Source: Pleurocapsa minor HA4230-MV1 (GTDB lineage Bacteria > Cyanobacteriota > Cyanobacteriia > Cyanobacteriales > Xenococcaceae). Taken from it: a stretch of DNA of 64,000 nt. Positions 27,155-37,180 of the stretch are shown here, in pieces; within the stretch, counting starts at the first letter, position 1, and each line of letters begins with the position of its first letter. The notes beneath the pieces were generated by a model. That model was not told the origin of the DNA. It searched no databases and worked only from the letters and a program-made list of their open reading frames with translations. The translations under genes were made by a program, and so were the position numbers. Location: assembly GCA_019359095.1 (NCBI GenBank), contig JAHHHZ010000024.1, positions 124,001-188,000 on the forward strand, given 5' to 3'.

Positions 27155-27643
27155 TTTTCAAAATAACGGAGCAAAATTATAAATTTTCACTATATTTTTG
27201 CGAAAACTTTATCAAAATATTATTAGAAAAACAATAAAATGACTGTATACTACCTACAGATAGAATCAAGTTAACAAATAATAAAATTATTGAGTTTGTC
27301 CGCAAATATAATGATTAACTCTGATTAGCTTTTATCTAATATTAATAAAAATCTAAATTACCAATCAATAACTCTTGTTGAACATGAGCTATTTTCAACT
27401 AAAAAATATTTCTCAAATTGAACATTCTCGTCATTGATCGCGACGCGACGTAAGGAGCTAGTCCTCTAGGACTGTTAATTTTTGCGTTAATGTCCTTTGC
27501 AGATTGATTGCTTACTGCCATCAACCTAAGAAATCTAGCCTTTATCTTGATTGGTTTTTTACCTCAATCTGCTTAACCCGAACTCAGGTTAATATAATAT
27601 AATCTGACTTAATATTTAGTAAACCGAGCTATCAATAAGAAAA
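27155..27643. other. Intergenic spacer with a fragment of a palindromic repeat
   Basis: AT-rich and without genes. At about 27438-27476 there is a GC-richer patch (GCGACGCGACGTAAGGAGC followed by AGTCCTCTAGGACT) that resembles the CTTTAGGAC repeat module found elsewhere in the window. A TATAATATAAT stretch lies about 45 bp before the next gene. Confidence 0.5.
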
Positions 27644-28498
27644 GTGATTAAGAAATTAAAGAAAAGTGATCATGGAACTCCAGAACAAATTGTTGAACAT
27701 TACCAATTAGAGAAAAAATTGGCAGATAAATTACGCAATAGTAGTAGAGAAGAGCGAGCAGAGTTATATACAGAGGTTTATGATGAATTATTTACTAATA
27801 TCCCCTATCATTCTCAGCTAACTCGCAAAGCTGATGATAAATCTCGCCAAATATCAGTTTATAAAAAACTACAGTTACTTAAACATTACCTTAAACCTGA
27901 TTCTACCTTCCTAGAAGTTGGGCCCGGTGACTGTAGTTTATCGTTAGCTGTTTGCCAACAAGTTAAGCAAGTCTATGCGGTAGATGTTTCTTCGGAAGTC
28001 ACCGAAAATAACCATCATCCAGAAAACTTCAAGTTAATTATTTCTGATGGTGTAAGCATTCCTGTTGCAACCAATAGTGTAACCATTGCCTACAGCGATC
28101 AATTAATGGAACATTTGCATCCTGATGATGCTTTTTTACAGCTCCAAAACATTTATCAATCATTAGCTGAATCGGGAATTTATATTTGTATCACTCCTAA
28201 TCGACTAAGTGGTCCCCATGATGTCTCTAAATATTTTGATGAAACTGCCACGTGCTTTCACCTTAAAGAGTATACTGTGACAGAGTTAATTAATTTATTT
28301 AGTCAAGTGGGATTTATTAATATTAAAGTTAGTTTTGGTTTTCGTGGAGTTTATTTACAACCACCTTTGTTTATCTATCAGTGGACAGAAAATTTTTTAA
28401 ATGCTGTACCGTTTGTTATTAGAAATAAACTTACTTCTAATATTTTAGTAAACAATTTTTTGGGCATTACAATTATTGCCAAAAAGAAGAATAAGTAG
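27644..28498 (+). CDS. Class I SAM-dependent methyltransferase
   Basis: A 284-residue protein starting at GTG 27644. Motif I FLEVGPGDCSLSLAV, acidic loop VYAVDVS, and YSDQLMEHLHPDDAFLQLQ with GIYICITPNRLSGPHDVS define a Methyltransf_11/25-type fold. A C-terminal hydrophobic stretch (LFIYQWTENFLNAVPFVI) could contact the membrane. Located within the polysaccharide locus, it probably methylates a glycan intermediate; this is inference from context. Confidence 0.8.
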   Translation: MIKKLKKSDHGTPEQIVEHYQLEKKLADKLRNSSREERAELYTEVYDELFTNIPYHSQLTRKADDKSRQISVYKKLQLLKHYLKPDSTFLEVGPGDCSLSLAVCQQVKQVYAVDVSSEVTENNHHPENFKLIISDGVSIPVATNSVTIAYSDQLMEHLHPDDAFLQLQNIYQSLAESGIYICITPNRLSGPHDVSKYFDETATCFHLKEYTVTELINLFSQVGFINIKVSFGFRGVYLQPPLFIYQWTENFLNAVPFVIRNKLTSNILVNNFLGITIIAKKKNK

Positions 28499-29164
28499 AT
28501 AGGCGTAATTAATTATAAATGGAGCAAAGCAGGGGAGCAGGGGGAGAAATAGAACGTTCTTATTTTATATTTAATTCTACCCACCTACTTAGTTGAAAAA
28601 TTAACTATAAAGATTAGACTATAGCAGTCCTATTTGATTTATGAAACTACATTGATTGGTTTTTAGGTAGTCCTAAAAGATAAGCTTCGCAAATGAGACC
28701 GAAGGGAATCCTTTAGGGCTTTAGCATAAGCTTCGTGACCAGAGGTAATCCTTTAGGGCAAATAGTTAGTAGGTAATAGAAATTTCTCATTTTATTTAGG
28801 ATTGCTATATGGCTTCAGAAAATTTGATATCTTAGCTGCTAATTAAGGATTTAGGTCATATAAAATTGTTCAAGCCTTTATATAAAAAGAAATTTTCAGC
28901 AATTAGCATAAAACGTTATTCTCAATAAACATAGCTGAAATGCTTTTTTTCGTAATTATTGCTAATACGGTTAGCAGTTTGCCATGCTCAGTAATTCTGA
29001 AAGCTTTTCTTTAACTTGAGTTGAGGTACCTGAATCCTTACACTGCTAAAGCTGGTGGTCATCCTCGAATTGTGGACACGAGAGGAGTAATGAATAGTAT
29101 TTGTTAGTAGCTGAATGTACTTAGTTTTTGTTGCCATAGAGCTTTACGAACAGACTGGATAGTA
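28499..29164. other. Long spacer carrying several repeat fragments
   Basis: 666 bp with no gene. It holds an AGGGGAGCAGGGGGAG purine tract (about 28525-28545), the right end of the 124-bp element family (28567-28591, compare 54775-54798), and two tandem, diverged copies of the CTTCGC...ATCCTTTAGGGC module (28673-28761). A GAGGAGTAATGAATAG near 29083 looks like a start signal but opens no useful frame. Confidence 0.6.
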
Positions 29165-30541
29165 ATGATGAAAATTAACGGAAAAATAACAAAATATCTA
29201 GATATATGGCGTGATTTTGCCAAAGGTTCAATTAATCGTCAAATTTTTACAGCAACTATTATCATCGGTTTAGTAACTGGGTTAAGCAAGTTTGCTTCTG
29301 TCGGCAAGGAATTAGTGGTTGCCTGGCGATTCGGGACGGGAGACCAGATTGACTCTTTTGTTATGGCATTAGTAATCCCTGCCTTTGTTACGACTGTAGT
29401 AGCGAATTCCTTAAGTACTGCTTTTATTCCCACCTATATCAAGGTCAAAGAGGAGAGTCCAAAGGCAGCACAACAATTATTCTCTGGGATTATGACAAGG
29501 GCAATCGGGTTACTTGTCGTAATAACGATTGTGATCGCAGTTACTGCTCCCCTCTATTTACCCCTAATGGCATCGGGATTTTCTGCCGCCAAGCTAGACT
29601 TAACGAATCGTTTACTTTGGTCGATTTCCCCTTCAATACTACTCTATGGAGTTATCAATATTTTGGGTGGAGTAATGAACGCTGGAGAAAAATTTGCTCT
29701 TGTTGCTTTTTCTCCAGTGCTTACCCCTTTAGCTACGGTTATTATGTTACTCGCTTTTCCTGATTGGGGAATTTACGCGTTGGCGGGGGGACTAATTTGT
29801 GGCTCTTTGAGCGAGATGATTGTTTTAGGTATAGCCTTGCTTAGACAGGGAATTGATTTACGACCTCAGTGGTTGAAAGATAATGCCAATTTAGATCTAG
29901 TGTTCAAAGAATATTTTCCTGTAATAGTTGGCTCTTTCTTAATGTGTAGTACCAATTTAGTAGATCAATCTATGGCGGGAATGTTATCGCCTGGAAGTGT
30001 TGCAGCATTGGGCTATGCCAATCGTGTCATTGCTCTTCCCTTGAGTTTAGTTACCATAGCCTTGGGAACCGCGGTAGTTCCTTACTTTTCTCAAACTATT
30101 GCTCAAAAAGATTGGCGCAAGATAAATCATACTTTTAAATATTATTTAAGACTGATTTTCATTACTATGATTCCTTTGACACTATTATTTATTTTAGCTT
30201 CCAAACTAATTGTTCAAATTCTTTTTGAGCGAGGATCTTTTACTACTGAAAATACACAGTTAGTATCTCAAATTCAAATATTTTATGCTCTACAAATTCC
30301 TTTTTATATTGCATCAATTTTTGTAGTTAGACTAATTAATTCGCTAGGAATAAATTATTATTTAGCCTGGGGATCAGCAATTAACTTAATAGCAAATATA
30401 ATCGGAAATTATGTGTTTTCTTTTTGGCTTGGAGTTGCTGGACTAGCCTTGTCTACTAGTTTAGTACATCTTATTTCGTTTGTTTTTTTGTATACCTTAA
30501 CCAACAAACACTTGCAAAAAATATTATTAGAAAGTAATTAA
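29165..30541 (+). CDS. MurJ/MviN-family lipid-linked oligosaccharide flippase
   Basis: A 458-residue polytopic protein of the MOP superfamily with about 13-14 hydrophobic segments. N-terminal TATIIIGLVTGLSKFASVGKELVVAWRFGTGDQIDSF, ANSLSTAFIPTY and NRVIALPLSLVTIALGTAVVPYFS are MurJ/MviN signatures. The true MurJ flips lipid II; a copy inside a polysaccharide locus between glycosyltransferases probably serves as the Wzx-like flippase of this pathway. No separate Wzx is seen. ATG 29165 and 29168 are both possible. Translation runs into the next GT with a 12-bp gap. Confidence 0.88.
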   Translation: MMKINGKITKYLDIWRDFAKGSINRQIFTATIIIGLVTGLSKFASVGKELVVAWRFGTGDQIDSFVMALVIPAFVTTVVANSLSTAFIPTYIKVKEESPKAAQQLFSGIMTRAIGLLVVITIVIAVTAPLYLPLMASGFSAAKLDLTNRLLWSISPSILLYGVINILGGVMNAGEKFALVAFSPVLTPLATVIMLLAFPDWGIYALAGGLICGSLSEMIVLGIALLRQGIDLRPQWLKDNANLDLVFKEYFPVIVGSFLMCSTNLVDQSMAGMLSPGSVAALGYANRVIALPLSLVTIALGTAVVPYFSQTIAQKDWRKINHTFKYYLRLIFITMIPLTLLFILASKLIVQILFERGSFTTENTQLVSQIQIFYALQIPFYIASIFVVRLINSLGINYYLAWGSAINLIANIIGNYVFSFWLGVAGLALSTSLVHLISFVFLYTLTNKHLQKILLESN

Positions 30542-30553
30542 ATAAATTTAGCC

Positions 30554-31660
30554 ATGAAAATAGCTTTAGTAATTTCAAGCCTTAGCTGTGGAGGAGCCGA
30601 AAGAGTTTTAGTCTCGATGGCACAAGGATTTATCCAGCGGGGGCATAATGTAAAGGTTGTCACCTTGTCTGAGAAAAACAGTGACTTTTATGAATTACCT
30701 AGTGAATGCTCTCGAATTGCTCTCGGGGTTTTAAGTTCATCGACAGGACTAATAACGGCGCTCAAAAGCAATACTGGACGTATAACTGCAACCAGAGAAG
30801 CTCTTCAGTCTAGTACTCCTGATGTTGTCATTTCTTTCCTCCGTATTACCAACGTCACTACTATACTTGCTCTACTCGGGACAAAGTATCCTCTAATCAT
30901 AACGGAACATAATGATGCTAGAGTTTTTTCTTATGGACTTTTATGGGAAACTTTAAGGCGCTTGACATATCCCTTTTGTTCTTGTGTTGTTAGCGTTAGT
31001 CAAGGGGTTGATTTGGGTTTTGCCTCACTGCCAAAGAGTAAAAGAGCCGTAATTTATAACCCGATTATGGTTAAAGACAATGAGCAGGCGGATCAACTAC
31101 CTCCACAAGTTGATCCGCAAAAAAACTGGTTAGTTAGTATGGGTCGATTAACAGAACAAAAAGGATTTGATCTGTTACTACAAGCTTTTGCGAAAATTGC
31201 CTCTAAATCTCCAAACTGGCAATTGCTGATTTTGGGCAAGGGAGAATTACGCGAACAGTTGTCACAAATGAAAGATGATTTAGGCTTGTCCAGCCAAGTT
31301 GTTTTCACGGGAGCTTTGAGTAATCCTTTTGCAGTACTAAAAAGAGCCAAAATATTTGTCATGGCTTCAAGAAATGAAGGGTTTCCCATGGCTCATGGAG
31401 AAGCTTTAGCCTGCGGTTTGCCCGTGGTTTGCACAGATTGTCCCAGTGGTCCTAGTGAAATGGTTCGTCAGGATATTGATGGCATTTTGGTTCCTAATCA
31501 AGACGTAGCTGCTCTGGCAGCAGCGATGGAAAATTTAATGTCTGATGAAGCCCTAAGAGAAAAACTTGCTCATAACGCTCCTCAAGTATTGGAAAGATTT
31601 GGTTTGGATGCCATAGTGACAGAATGGGAAACTTTAATGAATAAATTATTGGAGGCATAA
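30554..31660 (+). CDS. Glycosyltransferase family 4
   Basis: A 368-residue GT-B enzyme. N-terminal LVISSLSCGGAERVLVSMAQGF, and C-terminal SMGRLTEQKGFDLLLQAF and FVMASRNEGFPMAHGEALACGLPVVCTDCPSGPSEMV, contain the EX7E nucleotide-sugar-binding motif (E...E) of GT4. Twelve bases separate it from the flippase gene and five from the next GT, so this is a tight operon. The sugar donor is unknown. Confidence 0.9.
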   Translation: MKIALVISSLSCGGAERVLVSMAQGFIQRGHNVKVVTLSEKNSDFYELPSECSRIALGVLSSSTGLITALKSNTGRITATREALQSSTPDVVISFLRITNVTTILALLGTKYPLIITEHNDARVFSYGLLWETLRRLTYPFCSCVVSVSQGVDLGFASLPKSKRAVIYNPIMVKDNEQADQLPPQVDPQKNWLVSMGRLTEQKGFDLLLQAFAKIASKSPNWQLLILGKGELREQLSQMKDDLGLSSQVVFTGALSNPFAVLKRAKIFVMASRNEGFPMAHGEALACGLPVVCTDCPSGPSEMVRQDIDGILVPNQDVAALAAAMENLMSDEALREKLAHNAPQVLERFGLDAIVTEWETLMNKLLEA

Positions 31661-31665
31661 ATTTA

Positions 31666-32769
31666 ATGACTGATAGGAAACGCATTACTTTTTTTCTTGA
31701 CGCCCTCCATGGTGGTGGTGCCGAAAAGGCAGTAGTTAATTTACTTAAAGGCTTAGCTCAACGAGATGAATTTGACCTAGATTTAGTTCTCGCTACTAAA
31801 GAGGGCCCTTATTTAGATTTAGTCCCCCCAGAAGTAAGAATTGTTGACCTGAATAGTGGTCGAGCAATCAAAGCCACCTTACCTTTGATCAGCTACCTGA
31901 AGGAAAATCATCCTTGGGCGGTGATTGGTAATATGGGTCATGTTAATGTCGTAGCTTCAATCGCTAAAGAATTATCAGGAATCAAGACTAAGCTAGTTTT
32001 GGTCGAACAGAATACATTATCTACCTCTAAAAGTAAGCTCAAGCGGGCGAAACTAGTTGAACTATTGATGAAATGGTTATATCCTCGTGCTGATGCAGTG
32101 GCAGGAGTTTCCGTAGGTGTTGCTCGTGATTTAGAACAACAGTTAAAACTAAAGAAAGAAACAGTTAGGGTACTTAATAATCCTGTAGTTAATGAAGATT
32201 TAATTAGTAAAAGCCAAGCTAGTTTAGAACACTCTTGGTTTACTGTCGATGCGCCACCAGTATTTTTAGCGGTGGGCAGATTAAATTCACAGAAAGATTT
32301 TCCTAATTTGTTGAATGCTTTTGCTCAGGTAAGAAAACAGCAAGTAGCCCGTTTAATTATTTTAGGAGAAGGGGAAGAGCGTCAAGCCTTAGAAGCAATT
32401 ATTGGTAATTTGGGTATTGGTGAGGATGTTTTATTACCTGGTTTTGTTAAAAATCCCTATGTCTATATGAAACACGCCAGTTGCTTTGTTCTCTCCTCTC
32501 AAGCAGAGGGATTACCTACGGTACTGATTGAAGCGATGGCTTGTGGTTGTCCCGTTGTGTCTACAGACTGTCCTAGTGGACCAGAAGAAATTTTAGATCG
32601 CGGAACTTATGGCTTGTTGGTTCCGAGCAAAAATTCTGAAGCTTTAGGGGAAGCAATGGGCAAAACTCTCAACAATCCTCTTAAACAGGAAATTTTAATC
32701 CAGCGTGCCAATGAATATTCTACTGAAAGAGTCGTAGCAGCATATTTATCTTTGCTCAACGAACTATAA
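31666..32769 (+). CDS. Glycosyltransferase family 4
   Basis: A 367-residue GT-B enzyme similar to its upstream neighbour: FFLDALHGGGAEKAVVNLLKGL, FLAVGRLNSQKDFPNLLNAFAQV, and SSQAEGLPTVLIEAMACGCPVVSTDCPSGPEEIL with both glutamates of the EX7E motif. The start lies five bases after the previous stop (GGAGGCATAAATTTAATG supplies a good GGAGG). The two probably arose by duplication and add successive sugars. Confidence 0.9.
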   Translation: MTDRKRITFFLDALHGGGAEKAVVNLLKGLAQRDEFDLDLVLATKEGPYLDLVPPEVRIVDLNSGRAIKATLPLISYLKENHPWAVIGNMGHVNVVASIAKELSGIKTKLVLVEQNTLSTSKSKLKRAKLVELLMKWLYPRADAVAGVSVGVARDLEQQLKLKKETVRVLNNPVVNEDLISKSQASLEHSWFTVDAPPVFLAVGRLNSQKDFPNLLNAFAQVRKQQVARLIILGEGEERQALEAIIGNLGIGEDVLLPGFVKNPYVYMKHASCFVLSSQAEGLPTVLIEAMACGCPVVSTDCPSGPEEILDRGTYGLLVPSKNSEALGEAMGKTLNNPLKQEILIQRANEYSTERVVAAYLSLLNEL

Positions 32770-32843
32770 AGGGCAAATTACAATCTTGATCGAGACAAGG
32801 TTCAAATATCAATCACTTTTTTAGCTTTTATACTAAAGAATCA

Positions 32844-34097
32844 ATGATTAGTTCAACCGAATCAAAAAATCAGACAAAAGCTACCTTCATAACTTATTAT
32901 CAAGGATTTTTGGCGATCGCATCTACCCTAGTATTTTTTACTAGATCAGATGTATATTTTAATAATCATCATGGGTTGCCCATTCCTTTAGTTTGGATGT
33001 TAGGGTTTTTGGTGGCATCTGTCCCCCTCTTTATCTCTTTGCTAAGTAGACTTCAAGATTTGTCCAGACCTCTGGTAATTTGGTCTGGCTTCTATATTGC
33101 AGCATCATTTATTTCAATTTTAATACAACCAGTGCTTCCCAAGCAGCAGTATTTAGAAGATCAATATCGCACAATTATCTTTTTGATTATGATGCTAGGG
33201 ATTTTTGCTTATCATCCTCTAGTAACCAAATGGGTTAAGCAGACAATTCTATTTGTAACTTTGTGTAATATATTATTATATATTTATGAATTTTTTTATC
33301 CCTTGGCTTTCTATGTAGAACAACGGGCTCCAGGAAGATCATCTGGAGTTTATGAAGATTCTAATGTCGCTGGGATTGCACTGGTTGTGGGAATGATTTC
33401 CACTATTGACATAATTAAACCTAGATACCGTTTATTTTATGCTCTATTAATATTTGTTGGCATTACACCAACTTTTTCTCGAGGTTCAATTGCTGGGTGG
33501 TTTGTAGTCATGGGTTTTTTAATTATCAAGAAAATCATTCCTCGCCACCAAATGCCTCTTTTAATAGTATTTTTTATGGTCACAATTTCGATTTTATCGA
33601 CTCAACTTGGTCAACTTAAATATTTAAAAGGTTCTGATGGTAAAACTTTATTTAACAAAGATTCCCTGGCAAGGGTGGAATTTTTGCTCAATCCTTTAGA
33701 ACAAAAAGATGGCTCTAAAGCCTCTCGTGAAGATCATGTCAAGGTTGCTTGGGAAAAATTCTCGAGGCATCCTTTTATTGGTAATGGCTTGGGTTCTGGA
33801 GAAAATACTGCCACCCTCTCCACCACAGGAGTGGCTCAAAGAAGTCACAATACCTATTTAGATCAGATGGTAGAATTTGGCTTTTTAGGCGCTTTTTTTT
33901 TCCCTTCCTTACTCTTAGCATCTGTTTGGCAAGCAGAAGGAGAATTCAAAAAACAAGGGGCAGCTTTTGTGGTTTTTATTATGTTTCAGGGATTTTTTAG
34001 CCATACCCTGATGAATGAATTCTGCTCATTAATTTTTTACGCTATTATGGCAAACCTAGCTAAACACAGTAGTGAAACCAGTATTCTTAATAGTTAA
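32844..34097 (+). CDS. O-antigen ligase/polymerase family membrane protein (Wzy/WaaL-like)
   Basis: A 417-residue protein with about ten to twelve membrane helices and a large extracytoplasmic loop containing REDHVKVAWEKFSRHPFIGNGLGS and RSHNTYLDQMVEFGFLGA. The HPFIGxGxGS...HNTYL signature defines the O-antigen ligase (PF04932) family. Family members either polymerise repeat units (Wzy) or attach glycans to a lipid or protein (WaaL, PglL); sequence alone does not separate these. It fits as the polymerase of this locus. Confidence 0.85.
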   Translation: MISSTESKNQTKATFITYYQGFLAIASTLVFFTRSDVYFNNHHGLPIPLVWMLGFLVASVPLFISLLSRLQDLSRPLVIWSGFYIAASFISILIQPVLPKQQYLEDQYRTIIFLIMMLGIFAYHPLVTKWVKQTILFVTLCNILLYIYEFFYPLAFYVEQRAPGRSSGVYEDSNVAGIALVVGMISTIDIIKPRYRLFYALLIFVGITPTFSRGSIAGWFVVMGFLIIKKIIPRHQMPLLIVFFMVTISILSTQLGQLKYLKGSDGKTLFNKDSLARVEFLLNPLEQKDGSKASREDHVKVAWEKFSRHPFIGNGLGSGENTATLSTTGVAQRSHNTYLDQMVEFGFLGAFFFPSLLLASVWQAEGEFKKQGAAFVVFIMFQGFFSHTLMNEFCSLIFYAIMANLAKHSSETSILNS

Positions 34098-34169
34098 AGA
34101 ATTTGAACTATTAGATCAACCTTGCTTTTGTGACTCAAAGTCTTAAATTGGCACAAACTTAACTGTAGT

Positions 34170-35777
34170 ATGTTTAACTTTTCCACTAACATCGCGAAGA
34201 CCGTCATCTTAATATTTTTAACCATGATTGCTGTGTTGAGTAATTCGGCAATTAGCGAGAGTGAGATTAAAACCGATCCTTTGTTTTGGACTGCTTCAGC
34301 TATGGAAGCTGTTGAACTCAATCAACCTAGTCCAATCTTGACAGATGATGATTTGGCGAGGTTAAGAAAAATAAACTTAAAAGCAGCCAAAGGAGAATAC
34401 GAAGCGTTTCAAATTGTCGTTCAAGCTCCACCAGGAAATCTGAGTAACGTTAATCTTACTGTGTCTGACTTAAAAAACTCTCAAGGAGAATTAATTAGCA
34501 AAGATAACATTACTCTCTATCGAGAACACTATATAAAACTCGATCGCCCTAGTTATTCAGGATGGCCAGCTAATCCCACTCGTGGTCAGGGATGGTATGC
34601 AGATGCTCTAATTCCCTTTGTCGATCCCAATACAGGTAAAGATATTCAAAATGCGCCATTGGATGCCGTGCCTTTTAATTTAGCAGCGGGAACAAATCAA
34701 CCGATTTGGGTTGATATTTTTGTACCACCATCTACTGCTCCTGGAGAATATCAAGGAAAATTTACGATTGAAAGCGATCGCGGTATCTCCGAAGGTCAGA
34801 TTGATTTAACAGTCTGGAATTTTACTCTACCCGTACAGCCATCAATAGATTCTTACTTTAATATTTGGGAAAACAGGGGAATTGAAGCACAAACATTGCT
34901 ACTTGAACATAGATTAATGCCTAGTCAAAGAATTAAGTATCCAGATCAGCAAGATGCTTTTAAGAGATTGGGTGTCAAATCGGTGAATTTGCCTTTTTGG
35001 AGTGGAGCTAACTATCACACCTGCCAAATGGATCCTGCTCCCTCAGTAAATAAACTCAAAGAAGCTTCAGCTCAATATCCATCGAACTTATTGAAATACG
35101 TATTTTCGGTAGATGAAATCGATCTATGTAAAAATTTGGAAACCCCGTTAAAACAATGGGCAAAAAATATTCATCAAGCAGGATTGAAACATCTTGCCGT
35201 CATGAAACCCAGAGCAGATTTATACGATCAGATAGATATTTGGGTTGTAAATCCTTTAATGCATGAGGAAGCAAAATTTGAAATTCAGGAAGTAAAAAAG
35301 CAAGGAGATGAGATTTGGTTTTATACAGGATATAGTACAGATTATTCTCCTCTATGGCATTTGGATTCCCCACCGATTAATTTCCGTATTCCTCAAGGAT
35401 GGATTGCCCAAAGTTTGAATTTAAAAGGTGTTCTTCTTGCACGAGTAGATACTTGGACAGAAAATCCTTGGCAAGAAGTACCGATTTATGTACAGGGGGA
35501 TATAGATTATCCTGGCATAGAGATGTTGTTCTATCCAGGGGACAAAGTAGGTTTAAATCAGGTTGTTCCTTCCATTCGGCTTAAACGGATTAGAGAAGGA
35601 ATGGAAGATTATGAATATACCGAAATCTTAAAAGAGCTTGGATATCAAGATTGGGCTATGAAAATTGTCAGAAATGTGGGAGCAAATTGGACAAATTGGA
35701 CAAAAGACACTAATAGTTTAGATTTAGCTAGACAAAAATTAGGCACAAAAATTCATCAATTATCTCAGTCAAGTTAA
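34170..35777 (+). CDS. Exported DUF4091 domain protein, glycoside hydrolase-like (copy 2)
   Basis: A 535-residue paralogue of the protein at 25493. The N-terminal hydrophobic segment (about 9-27) is a signal peptide. Shared blocks include AAKGEYEAFQIVVQ, YREHYIKLD, NPTRGQGWYADALIPFVDPNTG, PFWSGANYHTCQMDPAPS, SVDEIDLCKNLETPLKQWAKNIHQAG, FYTGYSTDYSPLWH and RLKRIREGMEDYEY. The conserved glutamate in (A/V)DEID is a candidate catalytic acid, by inference only. This copy lacks the Asn-rich linker of copy 1. Lying just after the ligase/polymerase gene, it may act on the polymer outside the cytoplasm. Confidence 0.8.
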   Translation: MFNFSTNIAKTVILIFLTMIAVLSNSAISESEIKTDPLFWTASAMEAVELNQPSPILTDDDLARLRKINLKAAKGEYEAFQIVVQAPPGNLSNVNLTVSDLKNSQGELISKDNITLYREHYIKLDRPSYSGWPANPTRGQGWYADALIPFVDPNTGKDIQNAPLDAVPFNLAAGTNQPIWVDIFVPPSTAPGEYQGKFTIESDRGISEGQIDLTVWNFTLPVQPSIDSYFNIWENRGIEAQTLLLEHRLMPSQRIKYPDQQDAFKRLGVKSVNLPFWSGANYHTCQMDPAPSVNKLKEASAQYPSNLLKYVFSVDEIDLCKNLETPLKQWAKNIHQAGLKHLAVMKPRADLYDQIDIWVVNPLMHEEAKFEIQEVKKQGDEIWFYTGYSTDYSPLWHLDSPPINFRIPQGWIAQSLNLKGVLLARVDTWTENPWQEVPIYVQGDIDYPGIEMLFYPGDKVGLNQVVPSIRLKRIREGMEDYEYTEILKELGYQDWAMKIVRNVGANWTNWTKDTNSLDLARQKLGTKIHQLSQSS

Positions 35778-35896
35778 TCTCAATAATGAGGATAAAAAAT
35801 TTCTATGTGAGCATTAAAATATTAAAATTGGGATTAAAAAATAAACTTTTTTTATTGTTTAATTTGTTTAATTAATTTTTCAGGATGATTAAATAG

Positions 35897-37096
35897 ATGA
35901 AGTTAGATTCAAATCACACAGCGATTGACAATGCTGTAGAAGACAAAATTAGTAAAATTAAAATATTATTTATTATTACTGGGTTGGCATCTGGGGGAGC
36001 AGAGGTGATGCTTCTTAGTCTATTATCCAGTATCAATCGCGATCGCTTTGAACCAACTGTGATTTCCTTGATGGATAAAGGAATATATGGAGAAAAAATT
36101 GAGCAGCTAGAAATTCCCGTGTACTGTGTCAAAATGTTAGAGGGAAAACCGACCATCAACTCAGCTAGACGCATGACTGAATTAATTAAACAAGTTAAGC
36201 CAGACATGATTCAGGGTTGGATGTATCATGCTAACTTAGCCGCGCAATTTTTCAATTTTTTTATTAATCGGCAGACTCCTGTATTATGGAGTATTCATCA
36301 CTCTCTCCATGCTATATCTTCGGAAAAACCTCTCACTCAAGGAATAATTCGCTTTGGTAGTTGGTCTTCTAAGTATGTGGATCGAGTTGCTTTTGTTTCG
36401 GAAAAAAGCCAAGCTCAACATCAAAAAATTGGCTATTCTAAAGCTAATAGCTGCGTTATTCCTAACGGTTTTGATACCTCTAAATTTAAGCCTTCAGCTG
36501 AGATTAGGCAGAAATTTCGTCAAGAATTAAATATTGCCGAGCGTATTTTTCTCATTGGCTCTGTTGCTCGATATCATGCGATGAAAGATCATGCTAACTT
36601 TTTGCGGGCAGCTCAGCTGCTTTTGATCGAACATCCTGAAACTAAATTCGTGATGGTCGGTACAAACGTTGATGAGCAAAACCAAGCCTTAACTAGCTTG
36701 ATTGATACATTGGGCATTGGTGATAGTGTATATCTTTTAGGGCAACGTAGTGATATTCCGCAAATCACACCTGCTTTGGACATATTAACTTCTTCCTCAG
36801 CTTATGGAGAAGCTTTTCCTTTGGTACTTGGTGAGGCTATGTCCTGTGAAGTACCCTGTGTAGTGACAGACATTGGTGATTCTGCTTGGATTGTCGGCGA
36901 CACGGGCAAAGTTGTACCGCCAAAAAATCCCACTGCACTTGCTCAAGCTTGGCAAGAAGTAATTACGATGGATACATCTGCCAAAGCAGATTTAGGTAAA
37001 ATTGCTCGCCGTAGAATTATCGATAAGTTCTCTTTAACTTCAATAGTCGCTCAATATGAAGATCTTTATCAAAGCATAATTGAGCGGCAAAATTAG
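35897..37096 (+). CDS. Glycosyltransferase family 4
   Basis: A 399-residue GT-B enzyme. LFIITGLASGGAEVMLLSLL, GWMYHANLAAQFF, VIPNGFDTSKFKPS, GSVARYHAMKDHANFLRAAQLL and SSAYGEAFPLVLGEAMSCEVPCVVTDIGDSAWIVG carry the GT4 donor-binding features. It is more distant from the two tandem GT4s than they are from each other. It is convergent with galE. Confidence 0.9.
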   Translation: MKLDSNHTAIDNAVEDKISKIKILFIITGLASGGAEVMLLSLLSSINRDRFEPTVISLMDKGIYGEKIEQLEIPVYCVKMLEGKPTINSARRMTELIKQVKPDMIQGWMYHANLAAQFFNFFINRQTPVLWSIHHSLHAISSEKPLTQGIIRFGSWSSKYVDRVAFVSEKSQAQHQKIGYSKANSCVIPNGFDTSKFKPSAEIRQKFRQELNIAERIFLIGSVARYHAMKDHANFLRAAQLLLIEHPETKFVMVGTNVDEQNQALTSLIDTLGIGDSVYLLGQRSDIPQITPALDILTSSSAYGEAFPLVLGEAMSCEVPCVVTDIGDSAWIVGDTGKVVPPKNPTALAQAWQEVITMDTSAKADLGKIARRRIIDKFSLTSIVAQYEDLYQSIIERQN

Positions 37097-37180
37097 CTCT
37101 CAAGACAGCTGGTATAGGTTATCCTAAACACAACGCAACAATCAAGCAATTGAGAATTTTACTCTGTGATGAATTTCTGT

